The position numbers and the translations under genes are program-made. From positions 1-64,000 of the forward strand of contig NZ_WMJX01000015.1 in the NCBI RefSeq assembly GCF_009711045.1: 64,000 nt of DNA, given 5' to 3'. Shown in pieces: positions 1 to 9,182 of the stretch. The notes beneath the pieces were generated by a model that was given only the letters and a program-made list of their open reading frames with translations, ran no database searches and was not told where the DNA came from. Each line of letters opens with the position of its first letter. The first letter of the stretch is position 1. The stretch is from Myroides albus. GTDB taxonomy: Bacteria; Bacteroidota; Bacteroidia; Flavobacteriales; Flavobacteriaceae.

Positions 1-1629
1 GACTATGAGAGTGCCGACAAGTACTTGGCTGAATTTGCTCGTATTGAGCAAGAGGATAGTCGAGGAAAGTTGTTTATAGCTGATAAGGATACTTACCTTG
101 ATGAAATAAACGCGACTATTAAGCGATATGACGTGAAGCCTTTACCAATCAATAGCGAGTACTCTGATTATGGGTCAGCATTGTTGGACAATAAGCTTGT
201 ATTTACCTCGGCAAGAGATACAGAAAGTACAAGAGAGGGAAAAAGACACAAATGGACCAATGAGGCCTTTACAAGTCTATACTTCTCCGAAGTAAACGAA
301 AATGGTGAGTTTTCTGAACCGGAGTTATTTGACAAATCTGTCAAAACAAAGGTTAACGAAGCTTCTGCTGTTTTTACTAAAGATGGGCAAACCATGTACT
401 TTACGCGTAATAACTTCAAAAAAGGCAAGAAAGTTCACAATGAACAGTACAGCATCTTACTCAAATTATACAAGGCAAGTAGGTTAAGTGATGGTACGTG
501 GTCTGAAGCAGTGGAGTTGCCATTCAACTCAGATGATTTCAATACAGCTCATCCTGCGTTGTCTCCTGATGAAAAGCTCTTGTATTTTGTCTCAGATAGA
601 AAAGAGAGCCTTGGGCAATCTGACCTTTTTAAAGTTGCAATCAACGATGACGGTTCATTTGGTGAGCCTGTTAATTTAGGAAGTCAAATAAATACAGAAG
701 GAAGAGAAACATTCCCGTTTGTATCTCATGACAATTTCTTATACTTTTCTTCAGATGGCCGCCCTGGTCTTGGAGGATTGGATATTTATAAAGCTAAGAT
801 TAACGTAGATGGTAGCCTGTCTAAAGTTGTTAATGTTGGAGCACCAATTAATAGTCCTGGTGATGACTTCGCCTTTTTTATCAATGATAAAAACCGCAAA
901 GGTTTCATTTCTTCTAATAGAGAAGCTGGTATGGGTGGAGATGATATTTACTTCTTTCAAGTAGTGGATTGTAAACAACAAATCAGAGGTAAGGTATTTG
1001 ATAACAGTACAACTTTTGTTATCCCAACTGCCACTGTTGTTCTATATGACAATAACTACAAAGAAATCGGTCAGTATAACGTAGATGAGAATGGTGCTTA
1101 TATCACTGAATCACTACCGTGTAACTTCAAGTTTAGATTAAAAGCAAGTGCACAGGGATATAACACCAATGAAGTTACAACAGTACTTGGCCGTGAATTT
1201 GACGCTTTTAATGAAGTGAATATCGGACTTGATCCGATTGTGGAGAAGATTGAAAAAGACGATGACTTGTTCAAGAAGTTGAAATTAGAGCCAATTTACT
1301 TTGATTTTGACAAGTCGAATATTCGTCCTGATGCAGCAATTGAATTAGCAAAAGTTGTGGAAGTCTTGCAAATGTACCCTCAACTTAAAATAGATGTTCG
1401 CTCGCATACCGATAGTCGTGGTAACGATGCTTATAATTTGAAACTATCAGATAGACGTGCCAAATCTACAATCAGCTGGATGGTTAAACAAGGTATTCAG
1501 AGTGATAGAATATCTGGTAAAGGATATGGTGAATCACAGTTAGTGAATAAGTGTAAGAACAATGTTCCTTGTACTAAAGCACAACATCAAGAGAACAGAA
1601 GAAGTGAATTTATTATTTTAGATATTTAA
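1..1629 (+). CDS. OmpA-family protein with PorE-like architecture, 5'-partial
   Basis: The reading frame is open from base 1, so the N-terminus lies outside the window; about 542 residues are visible. The first residues look like the end of a TPR unit. Beta-propeller (PD40-type) blades follow, with repeated motifs such as HPALSPDEKLLYFVSDR and FPFVSHDNFLYFSSDGRPGLGG. Next come a carboxypeptidase-regulatory-like beta domain (about residues 330-420) and a C-terminal OmpA domain (about 435-540) that keeps the peptidoglycan-binding pattern HTDSRGNDAYNLKLSDRRA. TPR, propeller, regulatory-like domain and OmpA is the order known for PorE of the type IX secretion system and its many flavobacterial paralogues, which often sit next to PorP/SprF-like genes. 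The partner would lie upstream, outside the window. The protein should be periplasmic and tether an outer-membrane complex to the cell wall. Which paralogue it is cannot be decided here. Confidence 0.9.
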   Translation, partial: DYESADKYLAEFARIEQEDSRGKLFIADKDTYLDEINATIKRYDVKPLPINSEYSDYGSALLDNKLVFTSARDTESTREGKRHKWTNEAFTSLYFSEVNENGEFSEPELFDKSVKTKVNEASAVFTKDGQTMYFTRNNFKKGKKVHNEQYSILLKLYKASRLSDGTWSEAVELPFNSDDFNTAHPALSPDEKLLYFVSDRKESLGQSDLFKVAINDDGSFGEPVNLGSQINTEGRETFPFVSHDNFLYFSSDGRPGLGGLDIYKAKINVDGSLSKVVNVGAPINSPGDDFAFFINDKNRKGFISSNREAGMGGDDIYFFQVVDCKQQIRGKVFDNSTTFVIPTATVVLYDNNYKEIGQYNVDENGAYITESLPCNFKFRLKASAQGYNTNEVTTVLGREFDAFNEVNIGLDPIVEKIEKDDDLFKKLKLEPIYFDFDKSNIRPDAAIELAKVVEVLQMYPQLKIDVRSHTDSRGNDAYNLKLSDRRAKSTISWMVKQGIQSDRISGKGYGESQLVNKCKNNVPCTKAQHQENRRSEFIILDI

Positions 1630-1684
1630 CCACTTGATTATGCATAGTTAGGTCTTTGGATCTACTTTGTAAGGAAATAACCTA

Positions 1685-1720
1685 AAGGAGTTGCTGAATT
1701 ATTTAGCAACTCCTTTTTTT
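1685..1720 (+). terminator. Rho-independent terminator after the OmpA gene
   Basis: A perfect 9-bp stem, GGAGTTGCT paired with AGCAACTCC, has a 9-nt loop and is followed by a run of T. It lies about 60 bases after the stop codon. Confidence 0.85.
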
Positions 1721-1984
1721 GTACCCATTAGGGAGATGAAATAAGATAAAAAGTACCTAATTATCTTAATAAATATCTAAAAAGTACCAAATATGGAATA
1801 TTTCGAAAAAAGAAAGCGAATTATACTTTAAAAAATTAAGGACTAACAAAAAAATATTATCAAAAAAGGCTATCATTTAAAATAGAGATTAACATCTATT
1901 TCTACATATTCGCAAAAAGACATTAGTTCATCATTTTTATAGACTTTTTAAGGAAAAAAATTAGCAGAGCCTAAGAGCTTTGTC

Positions 1985-1992
1985 TACTTTTG
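1985..1992 (+). promoter_or_regulatory. Bacteroidota -7 promoter element upstream of a gene-less transcript
   Basis: TACTTTTG matches the TAnnTTTG -7 consensus of Bacteroidota sigma factors. TTAG lies about 20 bases upstream, where the -33 element is expected, and is only a weak match. The next 170 bases hold no ORF but end in a terminator, which makes this a candidate small-RNA promoter. Confidence 0.5.
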
Positions 1993-1998
1993 TAAAGT

Positions 1999-2172
1999 GA
2001 TAAATGAATAAGAGGTAAATACTTAACTCTTTCGTTTATATCTATTTGAGTTTGTCTACATCTTATAAGACCTTACTCTTTTTTAATTTGAACTATTATA
2101 GAATCAATTTCTATTAAGTTATATGTTGTTTCCTTATAAAAGCTCTAAATCACTTAGAGCTTTTATTTTTTT
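1999..2172 (+). ncRNA. Candidate small RNA of about 175 nt
   Basis: A consensus -7 element at 1985-1992 is followed by a stretch without an ORF and then by a strong terminator at 2138-2172. Internal hairpins are visible: AAGAG pairs with CTCTT near 2010-2030, and a longer helix near 2046-2080 has GAGT/ACTC and GTCT/AGAC arms. The sequence near the 5' end (AAGTGAT) can also pair with the terminator loop (ATCACTT). The size and layout resemble an autonomous small RNA, possibly of the 6S type, but I cannot assign a family by eye. A long leader for the downstream phosphoesterase is less likely, because the terminator intervenes and a second promoter follows. Confidence 0.45.
2138..2172 (+). terminator. 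Intrinsic terminator of the candidate small RNA
   Basis: AAAAGCTCTAA and TTAGAGCTTTT form a perfect 11-bp stem around a 5-nt loop, followed by ATTTTTTT. No gene ends nearby, so it must close a non-coding transcript. Confidence 0.8.
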
Positions 2173-2289
2173 ATGATGTAATGAAGTATTGTCTTGCTCT
2201 TTTCATATCTCATCCTGATAAATCACCGTAATTTAATATACGCCCTCTAATCTTAACAATAGGGTAAAAGTCAGTTAATATTGCACATT

Positions 2290-2297
2290 TACTTTTG
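2290..2297 (+). promoter_or_regulatory. Promoter of the phosphoesterase gene
   Basis: TACTTTTG fits the TAnnTTTG -7 consensus. It would start a transcript near 2304 with a leader of about 88 bases. Confidence 0.5.
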
Positions 2298-2391
2298 TGT
2301 ATTGATTCAGTAGTGGTTTTGTACTATCTAATTTTCAGAATGCGAAGAAGGGATATACAAGCCATCATTACTCTTATAAACCAATAAAAAG

Positions 2392-3972
2392 ATGAAAAAA
2401 AGATTTTACACTCTTGCTTTTGTATTGACTGCAGTTGTTGCAGTAGGACAAAATAGCGTAAAAGGGTATGTATTTGTAGACAAAAATCAAAATGGCAAAA
2501 AAGAAAGAAAAGAAGAAGTACTTTCGGGCGTTAGTGTATCAAACGGAGTTGATGTTGTACAAACAGATCATAAGGGGTTTTACGAATTACCTTTAACAGG
2601 CGATAACCAGATATTTGTGATTAAACCAAGTCAATATACTACAGCTGTTGATCAGTACAATTTACCGAAAACTTATGTAACTCATAAGCCGAAAGGATCG
2701 CCTAAAGGCACTCAGTACGAAGGGGTGGCTCCAACGGGTAAATTGCCAAAAGAAGTCAATTTTGCCATGATAGCACAAGAGGAGTCTGCTGAGTTTAAAG
2801 CTTTTATTTTTGGAGATCCACAACCTTATAGTTTACAAGAATTGGATTATTTTAAAAAGGCAATTGTCGATGAGGTCAAACACAAAACAAAGGGAATATC
2901 ATTCGGGATTAGCTTAGGAGATTTAGTGGGAGATAAGTTAGACTTGCATACACCTTATAAGGATGTGATGAAGCAAGTGGGCTTACCGTGGTATAACGTC
3001 ATGGGAAATCACGATATGAACTATGAGGCAACAGAAGATATATACTCTGACGAAACTTTCGAGAAAAACTTCGGACCGGCAAACTATGCTTTTAATTATG
3101 GAGAAGCACACTTTATCGTATTAGACGATATTCTATACCCACATCCTATCAAGAAGAAAGGATATTTAGGAGGTTTTAGAAAAGATCAAATAGCGTTTGT
3201 CAAGAATAATTTAAAGTACGTAGACAAGGATAAACTTGTCGTAATCTCTTTACATATTCCTTTGTTTATCGGAGGCGAAAAGCACTTTGATCAAGAATCA
3301 AGACAAGAGTTGTTAGATGTGTTAAGTGGTCATGAGAATATTTTGGTATTATCAGCTCATACGCATTATCAAATGCACCAATTCTATACCAAGGAGCATG
3401 GATGGTCAGGAGTTAAGCCGATTCACGAATACAATGTAGGAACTACCTCTGGAGATTGGTATTCTGGAGAGTTTAACGAGTTAGGGGTTCCTGCTTCTAC
3501 CATGAGAGATGGTACGCCAAGAGGGTATGCTACTTTAGTTGTAAAGGGGAATGAGTATGCACTGGATTATAAGGTTTCTGGAGAATCTGAAGATTACAAG
3601 ATGGAATTGTTCATGCCAAAGGTTATGGCAGACAAAAGAGCAGGTAACTATCGCGTTTATGCTAATGTCTTCATGGGAACAGAGCGCGATCAAGTGGAGT
3701 ACAGAGTCAATGAAGGACAATGGAAGAAAATGAATAAAGAGAATGGGGTAGATCCAGCTTTTTATGCAGAAGTACAAAAATATGACTTGACAGATGAACT
3801 ACTTGGAGGTAGAAAACCTTCAAATCCAATTAACTCATCACATCTATGGAGTGCTAAATTACCTTTCAATATTGGAGTTGGTGAGCATACGGTCGAAGTA
3901 AGAGTAAAAGACATGTTTGGTAGAGAGTACACAGAAAAGAAAACCTACAGAATAGAAAAGAGTAAGTATTAA
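2392..3972 (+). CDS. Secreted calcineurin-like phosphoesterase
   Basis: This 526-residue protein begins with a signal peptide (cleavage around VAVGQ). An N-terminal immunoglobulin-like domain covers about residues 20-110, where the protein opens with a SdrD/Cna-like motif, VDKNQNGKKE. The metallophosphoesterase core (about 130-345) shows the full set of metal-ligand motifs: GDPQ at 141-144, GDLVGD at 176-181, GNHD at 205-208, a histidine in SLHIPLF near 286 and AHTHYQMH near 322. A further beta-rich domain fills the C-terminus to 526. This three-part layout matches the Bacteroidota calcineurin-like family with MetallophosN and MetallophosC domains. The substrate cannot be told from the sequence. 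The gene stands alone between two terminators. Confidence 0.9.
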   Translation: MKKRFYTLAFVLTAVVAVGQNSVKGYVFVDKNQNGKKERKEEVLSGVSVSNGVDVVQTDHKGFYELPLTGDNQIFVIKPSQYTTAVDQYNLPKTYVTHKPKGSPKGTQYEGVAPTGKLPKEVNFAMIAQEESAEFKAFIFGDPQPYSLQELDYFKKAIVDEVKHKTKGISFGISLGDLVGDKLDLHTPYKDVMKQVGLPWYNVMGNHDMNYEATEDIYSDETFEKNFGPANYAFNYGEAHFIVLDDILYPHPIKKKGYLGGFRKDQIAFVKNNLKYVDKDKLVVISLHIPLFIGGEKHFDQESRQELLDVLSGHENILVLSAHTHYQMHQFYTKEHGWSGVKPIHEYNVGTTSGDWYSGEFNELGVPASTMRDGTPRGYATLVVKGNEYALDYKVSGESEDYKMELFMPKVMADKRAGNYRVYANVFMGTERDQVEYRVNEGQWKKMNKENGVDPAFYAEVQKYDLTDELLGGRKPSNPINSSHLWSAKLPFNIGVGEHTVEVRVKDMFGREYTEKKTYRIEKSKY

Positions 3973-4052
3973 ATTTTTTCATAAGGTGTTATCTTTTAAA
4001 AAGTCTATTGGCTTTTAAAAGAATATGCCTACGCAAATTCGTTGTGTTAAAG

Positions 4053-4086
4053 TAGCCCAACAGCATCTGCTGTTGGGCTATTTGTT
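4053..4086. terminator. Terminator between convergent genes
   Basis: TAGCCCAACAGCA and TGCTGTTGGGCTA form a perfect 13-bp stem with a 2-nt gap at its centre. It lies between the convergent phosphoesterase and TPR genes. A T-rich tail is present on the plus strand, and a weaker one on the minus strand. Confidence 0.8.
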
Positions 4087-4102
4087 TAGGGTATAAAAGA
4101 CT

Positions 4103-4621
4103 TTATTGTTTTTCGGCATTTGATTTAGCAAGTAGTTTTTGAACAAAACTGATCTTTTGTTTGCCATACATCGTACTGCTTAGGGTGTCTATCTCGGCCC
4201 ACATTTCCAATTTTTCCATGCACATTAGAATATTGCACAGCAAGTAAAACCGAGTAATTTCAGTGAAGTGATTGACGTATAGTCTTGTCACTCCCTGCAT
4301 GCACAGCGTTTCTAAATCTTCTCTTTCCTTGTTGTAAAAATGTTTTTCTATGTTCTCTTTACTCACCATACTCTCAGAGCTATCTCCTAGTAAATGAGCA
4401 ATCGATGACAGTGCCTCTTTGAAGCAGGAAAGTGCAAGTTCATAGCCTTGGCAATAATAGTAAGCTATTCCTTTGTTGAAAAAGTTCTGTACTGAATCTT
4501 CTTCCTGTTCACAGAGTTTACACGCTTCAATGTATCTCTTTTGCAGAAGTAATAACACTATCAATTGCTCGTCAGAACTTGTAATTTGTTGCAATTCGTA
4601 ACTTCTATTTTCGAGTTTCAT
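4103..4621 (-). CDS. Hypothetical TPR-like protein
   Basis: A 172-residue cytoplasmic protein without signal peptide or membrane segment. Residues about 25-75 look like two TPR helices pairs (RYIEACKLCEQEEDSVQNFF, then KGIAYYYCQGYELALSCFKE), and the rest is predicted helical. No catalytic motif is visible. I do not recognise a specific family. A role as a small protein-interaction scaffold is inference from the repeat fold only. It is transcribed alone, converging on the phosphoesterase gene. Confidence 0.65.
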   Translation of the reverse strand: MKLENRSYELQQITSSDEQLIVLLLLQKRYIEACKLCEQEEDSVQNFFNKGIAYYYCQGYELALSCFKEALSSIAHLLGDSSESMVSKENIEKHFYNKEREDLETLCMQGVTRLYVNHFTEITRFYLLCNILMCMEKLEMWAEIDTLSSTMYGKQKISFVQKLLAKSNAEKQ

Positions 4622-4787
4622 AATTACAGTATTTAATGTTATTCTATTTTTTCTACTTTAAAGTTACTCCTTTTTTGAATTAATATCAATACCTGAACTT
4701 TGTTAAGCTTTGGTTTGAAAAGAGAGAATAATCTGTATTCAAGAAATTAGCAAGTAATGTAATAAGTGTCAAAAGGGTGTTTTCACT

Positions 4788-4995
4788 ATATAGCTCAAAG
4801 TCGTGAGACTTTGCGCAGCAGTTTTTAGTTTTCAGTTCCCTAAATATCCACCACGCCTCCTGGCCCCTTCGCTAAAAATGTCCACCGGACATTTTCTTCA
4901 CGCTTGGTCCTCCGTTCCCAGTTTTCGGTTTTCGGTTTTCAGTTCCCCGTTCCCAGTTCCCCAGACTTTGCCCGTCGGTCGCTGCGATCTTATTC
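4788..4995. repeat. Composite intergenic repeat element
   Basis: This fills most of the 457-base gap between 4622 and 5078 and is visibly richer in G and C than its surroundings. It starts with the palindromic unit CAAAGT-cgtgag-ACTTTG (4796-4813), which recurs at 5900-5917. A second perfect palindrome, AAAATGTCC-ACC-GGACATTTT, is at about 4875-4895. A degenerate run of TTTTCGG, TTTTCAG and TTCCCAG words follows at about 4916-4965. The short frame that crosses it codes for low-complexity residues and is not believed. It looks like a non-coding repeat assembled from several units. Confidence 0.6.
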
Positions 4996-5078
4996 AGATA
5001 ATGATAGAGTTTACGGAAAACTATGAGAGCATAAAGGTATAATGTTATAAATTTGAGGTATATATTGAAGTATTGACT

Positions 5079-5735
5079 ATGAGAAAGTTATTGTCTTTTG
5101 TTGTGATATTGTTTTTAGGAGGATCTGTTTATGCTCAAGATGTTACTTATGAACAAGTTGAGTTACCAAGTATAGGTACTATTCTGATCCCAAGTACAAT
5201 GGAACTACAAAAAGGGAAGTACGAGGAGTTTAGTAAGAAGTTTGTTGAAGCAGGTACAAGAATGTTAGGAGAAGAAGTTTCTGAGAATCGCATTGTTTTC
5301 CAACCTAAGGGAATTAATGATTTTACAGAGGATGGTCTTGCTATGTATGCAAGAATTATCATAGAAACAGATATATCCGGCCCTGGAGATTATTTTAAGT
5401 TGAAGGATGTGGAAGATTTGCCTGAAAGTGAATTAGCTGAAATTAGTTCTCTTGCAGAGAATGAAATGAGGGATATGTTGTATGATACGAATTTGAAGAT
5501 CGTAGAATGGTTAGGTGTTTCTATGGTGAAGATTAAAGGCTATACTATTTTCAAAATGTCTTACATCCGTCAGTTAGGCCAGAATCCCTTAGTGAAGGTT
5601 CACACATATATTTTTCAAAATTACGATAGGCAACATAGGTTGATTGTATCTTATCGCGTAAAAGATTCGGAACTATGGGAGTCATCATTTAATAAAGTGG
5701 CGAATAGTTTTCAGATCACTAACATCAGACAATAG
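5079..5735 (+). CDS. Small secreted protein of unknown function
   Basis: The start is the ATG at 5079, which opens a clear signal peptide (MRKLLSFVVILFLGGSVYA, then QDV); an in-frame TTG six bases upstream is less likely. The mature protein has about 199 residues with alternating beta strands and amphipathic helices and no cysteine pairs or catalytic signature. The central part (about 70-130) is acidic. A TAAATTTG -7 element at 5048-5055 would give a leader of about 17 bases. I do not recognise the family; by shape it could be a DcrB/PsbP-like periplasmic or outer-membrane-associated protein, but that is a guess. Confidence 0.75.
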   Translation: MRKLLSFVVILFLGGSVYAQDVTYEQVELPSIGTILIPSTMELQKGKYEEFSKKFVEAGTRMLGEEVSENRIVFQPKGINDFTEDGLAMYARIIIETDISGPGDYFKLKDVEDLPESELAEISSLAENEMRDMLYDTNLKIVEWLGVSMVKIKGYTIFKMSYIRQLGQNPLVKVHTYIFQNYDRQHRLIVSYRVKDSELWESSFNKVANSFQITNIRQ

Positions 5736-5890
5736 ATTATAAGTGTAAGGTCGACTAACTGTAAGTTGTCTTAATAAAGGCAAGATAGGGACGGATATAG
5801 GCGAGGTAAACATTAGGCTAAAAGCGGTCTGATGAGTATATTTACACTGAAAAAATACAAGAATTAAAATGGCAATAAAGAAGTCAGAGT

Positions 5891-5980
5891 TATATAGCTC
5901 AAAGTAGTGAGACTTTGGGCAGTGAAGGTTAGTGTAGTGTGCAGTTATATAGCTGAGAGTCTACAGACTTTGTACGGCGG
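5891..5980. repeat. Two palindromic repeat units (REP-like)
   Basis: TATATAGCTCAAAGT-agtgag-ACTTTGGGCAG (hairpin 5900-5917) is nearly identical to the unit at 4788-4820. A diverged copy, TATATAGCTGAGAGTCTACA with GACTTTG after it, is at 5946-5972. They fill the middle of the 307-base gap between 5736 and 6042. The remainder of the gap shows nothing recognisable. Confidence 0.6.
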
Positions 5981-6042
5981 GTTTTGTTTTTTAACTATTT
6001 GTAATTAACTTCCAAAGCTAAACCAACTTAAACACTATAGTG

Positions 6043-8244
6043 ATGAAAAAAATAATACTTTGTATTATTACCATTTTGGCAATGATAAATTCTACTGCTC
6101 AATCTTTAGCAGACAATTTTGGGTTTGAATCTTCTAATGTAGATCTACCTACTAATTTATGGCAACAGATAGGAAGTAATAAATATACTTATACTGTTAG
6201 CGTTGATGTTGTTTAAGAAGGAAAACAGTCCCTTGTGATTAATAATCAAGACAAGCAATCATCATATGGAGATTTTGGAGGTGTGTATTTTGAGTTTCCA
6301 AATACCTATATAGGTAAGGAAATGGAACTCACTGTGTATTTAAAAACAAATGAAGTTACTGGTACAGCTGGAGTTTTTTATAAAACAGATGCTCGTATGC
6401 CTATCCAATATGCTGAGGTTAAAGGAGTCAAAGGTACTAATGATTGGCAGAAGATTAGTTTAAAGAAAGCAATTAAGCAGAGTCATATTGATCAAATAGG
6501 TATAGGCGTAATGTTGAAAGGTAGCGGTACTATTTGGGTAGATCAAGTAGAATTGAAAATTGATGGTCAAGATTATAAAAATAGTACAGTTTATACTAAA
6601 CCTATCTATAAGGCAGACTTAGATAAGATGTTTGATAATGGCTCTGAAGTTGAGATACCAAGTAATTACAATGAAGAAGATTTGGATAAACTAGCTTTAC
6701 TTGGACAGTTTTGGGGCTTTTTAAAGTATCATCATCCAATGATAGCTAAAGGTGAGTATAATTGGGATTATGAACTTTTTAGAATACTACCAAAGTATTT
6801 ATCAGTTAAGACGAAGGAGCAAACACAGCAGATATTATTAAATTGGATTGATAGTTTGGGTACACTACCTCATTCTTCAAAAGAAATAGAAAACTCTATT
6901 GCTATGGATTGGATAAGTAAGTATGACCTGAACCATGAACTGCAAAGTAGATTAAAAACAATTGCAAATTTTCCATTAACAGAAGATCATTATTACCTTA
7001 CTCAGGGTAGGTATGTTCCTATAGCAGATTATATAAATGAGCGACCATATGAGCAATTTGCATTGCCAGATACTGGTTTTAGATTACTAGCTTTATATCG
7101 TTATTGGAATATGGTAGAGTATTTCTATCCATATAAAAGTTTGATTGATAATAAGTGGTCAGAGGTATTAAGCACTCACTTAAGACCATTTATTGATGCT
7201 TCAACAGAATTAGCTTATGAATTAGCTTTAACAGCCTTGCTAACTGAATTGAATGATTCACATGCATTGTTATTAGCAGGTAATAATGCTATTGAACAAT
7301 CATTAGGAGAATATCATGCACCTATACGTTTAAATAAGATAGAAGGTAAATGGATAGTCACAGAAATATACAATCCAGAATTATTGAATGGTATAGAAAT
7401 TAAAGTTGGGGATGAGGTAACTCATATCAATCAAGAAACTTTAGCATCGATAGAGATTAGAAATAAGAATCGCTATCCAGCCTCTAATGATGCAGTGTAT
7501 TATAGAGATTTACAACGAGACTTATTGCGCTCGCCAAAAGAGATTCTCAATATCACATACTTATCAGGAAATAAGTCTAAAAGTATTGATCTCAAATTAT
7601 ATAAACGCAAAGAATTAAATATATACTATACTTTCAAAGTAGATAGAACCAAAAAAGGCTATTATCTTTTAAATAATAATATAGGGTATATCACTTTAGC
7701 AAATGTAACTAATGAGGATATAGAGGAAGTAAAGAAGCAGTTTAGTGACACTAAAGGTATTATTATTGATGCTCGTAATTATCCATCTGCATTTGTACCT
7801 CATAGCCTAGGAAGCTATTTTGTCTGTAAACCGACTCCTTTTTTAAAAAATTTATTTCCTACTTTAAGCTTTCCAGGGGCTTTTGAATTTAGTAAGGAGT
7901 TAACTATAAAACCAGGAGAGACTAAGTATAAAGGAAAAGTAGTTGTTTTGATTAACGAAGTTAGTCAGAGTGCTTCAGAATACGCTATCATGGCTTTAAA
8001 AGCAGGTGATAATGTTACCTTAGTAGGAGCACATACAGCAGGAACCAATGGAGATACAGCTCAAGTAGTTTTGCCAGGTAATAGAGTGGCTCTAATAGGA
8101 GGTGCAGGAATTTATTACCCTAGTGGTAATGTTACACAACGTGAGGGGATTAAACCCGATGTAGAAGTAAATATTACTCGTAAAGGAATTATTGAGGGTA
8201 AAGATGAAGTATTAGAAAAAGCAAAAGAGCTATTGATGAGGTAG
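6043..8244 (+). pseudogene. S41-family peptidase gene interrupted by one in-frame stop
   Basis: An ATG at 6043 opens a signal peptide (MKKIILCIITILAMINSTAQ). The frame continues to codon 57, meets TAA at 6214-6216, and resumes in the same frame without any shift to 8244. The joined frame has 733 codons. Residues about 20-180 resemble a beta-sandwich (carbohydrate-binding-like) domain. A helical region follows, and then a tail-specific-protease domain with KGIIIDARNYPS and the nucleophile motif SQSASE (predicted Ser643). The usual downstream Lys motif is replaced by TAGTNG, as in some Bacteroidota members. The rest of the frame is intact, so the mutation is recent or a sequencing error. A GTG at 6235 could restart translation, but that product would lack the signal peptide and not be exported. 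Confidence 0.8.
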
Positions 8245-8426
8245 TTTTTTTATATTAAATCAACGATGAAATATTTTATCTATTGGATTTTTTCACTGTC
8301 AGAAACCTTGCTAGTATTTATTTTTATAATTTAAGGAGTCGACTTTGCGTTACAGTTTTGCTTAGCAAGTCCAGTCCTTTACCCTTTAATAATTCTTACA
8401 AATTAGAACCTCCTATTATTGATAGT

Positions 8427-8912
8427 TTATCTAATAGTAATATCTCTAACAAACTTTAGACAAGAGCTTTGTTTGTTGAGGCAAGTGAGCCCATCATCCT
8501 TTGGAAAACATAAACTTGTAAATGGATGTTGGTTAATGCAATGGTTCTTGCCAAGCATGAAAAAGGTTGCTTCACTACGGAGAATTGTAACAAGGTGTAA
8601 TAAAGATACAATTGTATGAGTATTGGTTTGTAGAACGAGGTAATAAAGGTTTTGTTCGTTTTTTATTTCCATCTTCTTGATACTGGATAAAGTAGGAATA
8701 TAGGATTGAAAGTAGGTCAGTAGCTCTTGTTTAAGCTTTCTCTCTTTCATTAGGTATTTGTAGTTATCATTACCTTCAAGAATATCGTCAATGCGAATAA
8801 GACTTTTTTCGTAGACAGGTACAATGCGATATGGTTTATTGTCATGGTTGTTCTTTTGACTGAATGCTAAAGCAACCTTGAAAAGGATAAGTAGTAGAAG
8901 TATTTGTCTCAT
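8427..8912 (-). CDS. Small secreted hypothetical protein
   Basis: A 161-residue protein with a signal peptide (MRQILLLLILFKVALAFSQ). The mature part starts with a lysine-rich helix (about 55-75), and four cysteines lie in the last 45 residues (HCINQHPFTSLCF, TCLNKQSSCLKF), which may form disulfides in the periplasm. No family is recognised. The gene is isolated, with no terminator seen at its end. The 182 bases before it (8245-8426) contain only AT-rich DNA and a fragment resembling half of the CAAAGT palindrome near 8336. Confidence 0.6.
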   Translation of the reverse strand: MRQILLLLILFKVALAFSQKNNHDNKPYRIVPVYEKSLIRIDDILEGNDNYKYLMKERKLKQELLTYFQSYIPTLSSIKKMEIKNEQNLYYLVLQTNTHTIVSLLHLVTILRSEATFFMLGKNHCINQHPFTSLCFPKDDGLTCLNKQSSCLKFVRDITIR

Positions 8913-9136
8913 TTTTTTTTGATAATGAATAACAATAATTGTTTGCTTTGTATAAAAACTAATTATTAAAATAAGCTTGTGTTTGTGTGGTTTTTAGTAA
9001 ATATTATATTAAAGTGTTTGGTTTGTGAGTATAGTAAGGATGTTAACCTTATTTGATATTAATAATTTACACTACAGTGTATTATTTGATTAGTTGCTTT
9101 TATAAATAAAAAATGTTTCTTTATTGAAGTGTTAAC

Positions 9137-9144
9137 TATTTTTG
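9137..9144 (+). promoter_or_regulatory. Promoter of the second OmpA gene
   Basis: TATTTTTG fits the TAnnTTTG -7 element. It lies 38 bases before the chosen ATG at 9183, which makes in-frame starts upstream of that ATG unlikely. Confidence 0.5.
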
Positions 9145-9182
9145 TATATTTGAGTGTAGTAGATTCTAGGAAAAAAGTAATT

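Noticed and set aside
4803..5042. A 79-codon plus-strand frame
   Set aside because: It runs through the palindromic and TTTTCGG-type repeat segment and codes for low-complexity residues; no promoter or domain supports it.
8419..8619. A 66-codon plus-strand frame
   Set aside because: It is antisense to the small secreted protein gene at 8427-8912, which has a convincing signal peptide.
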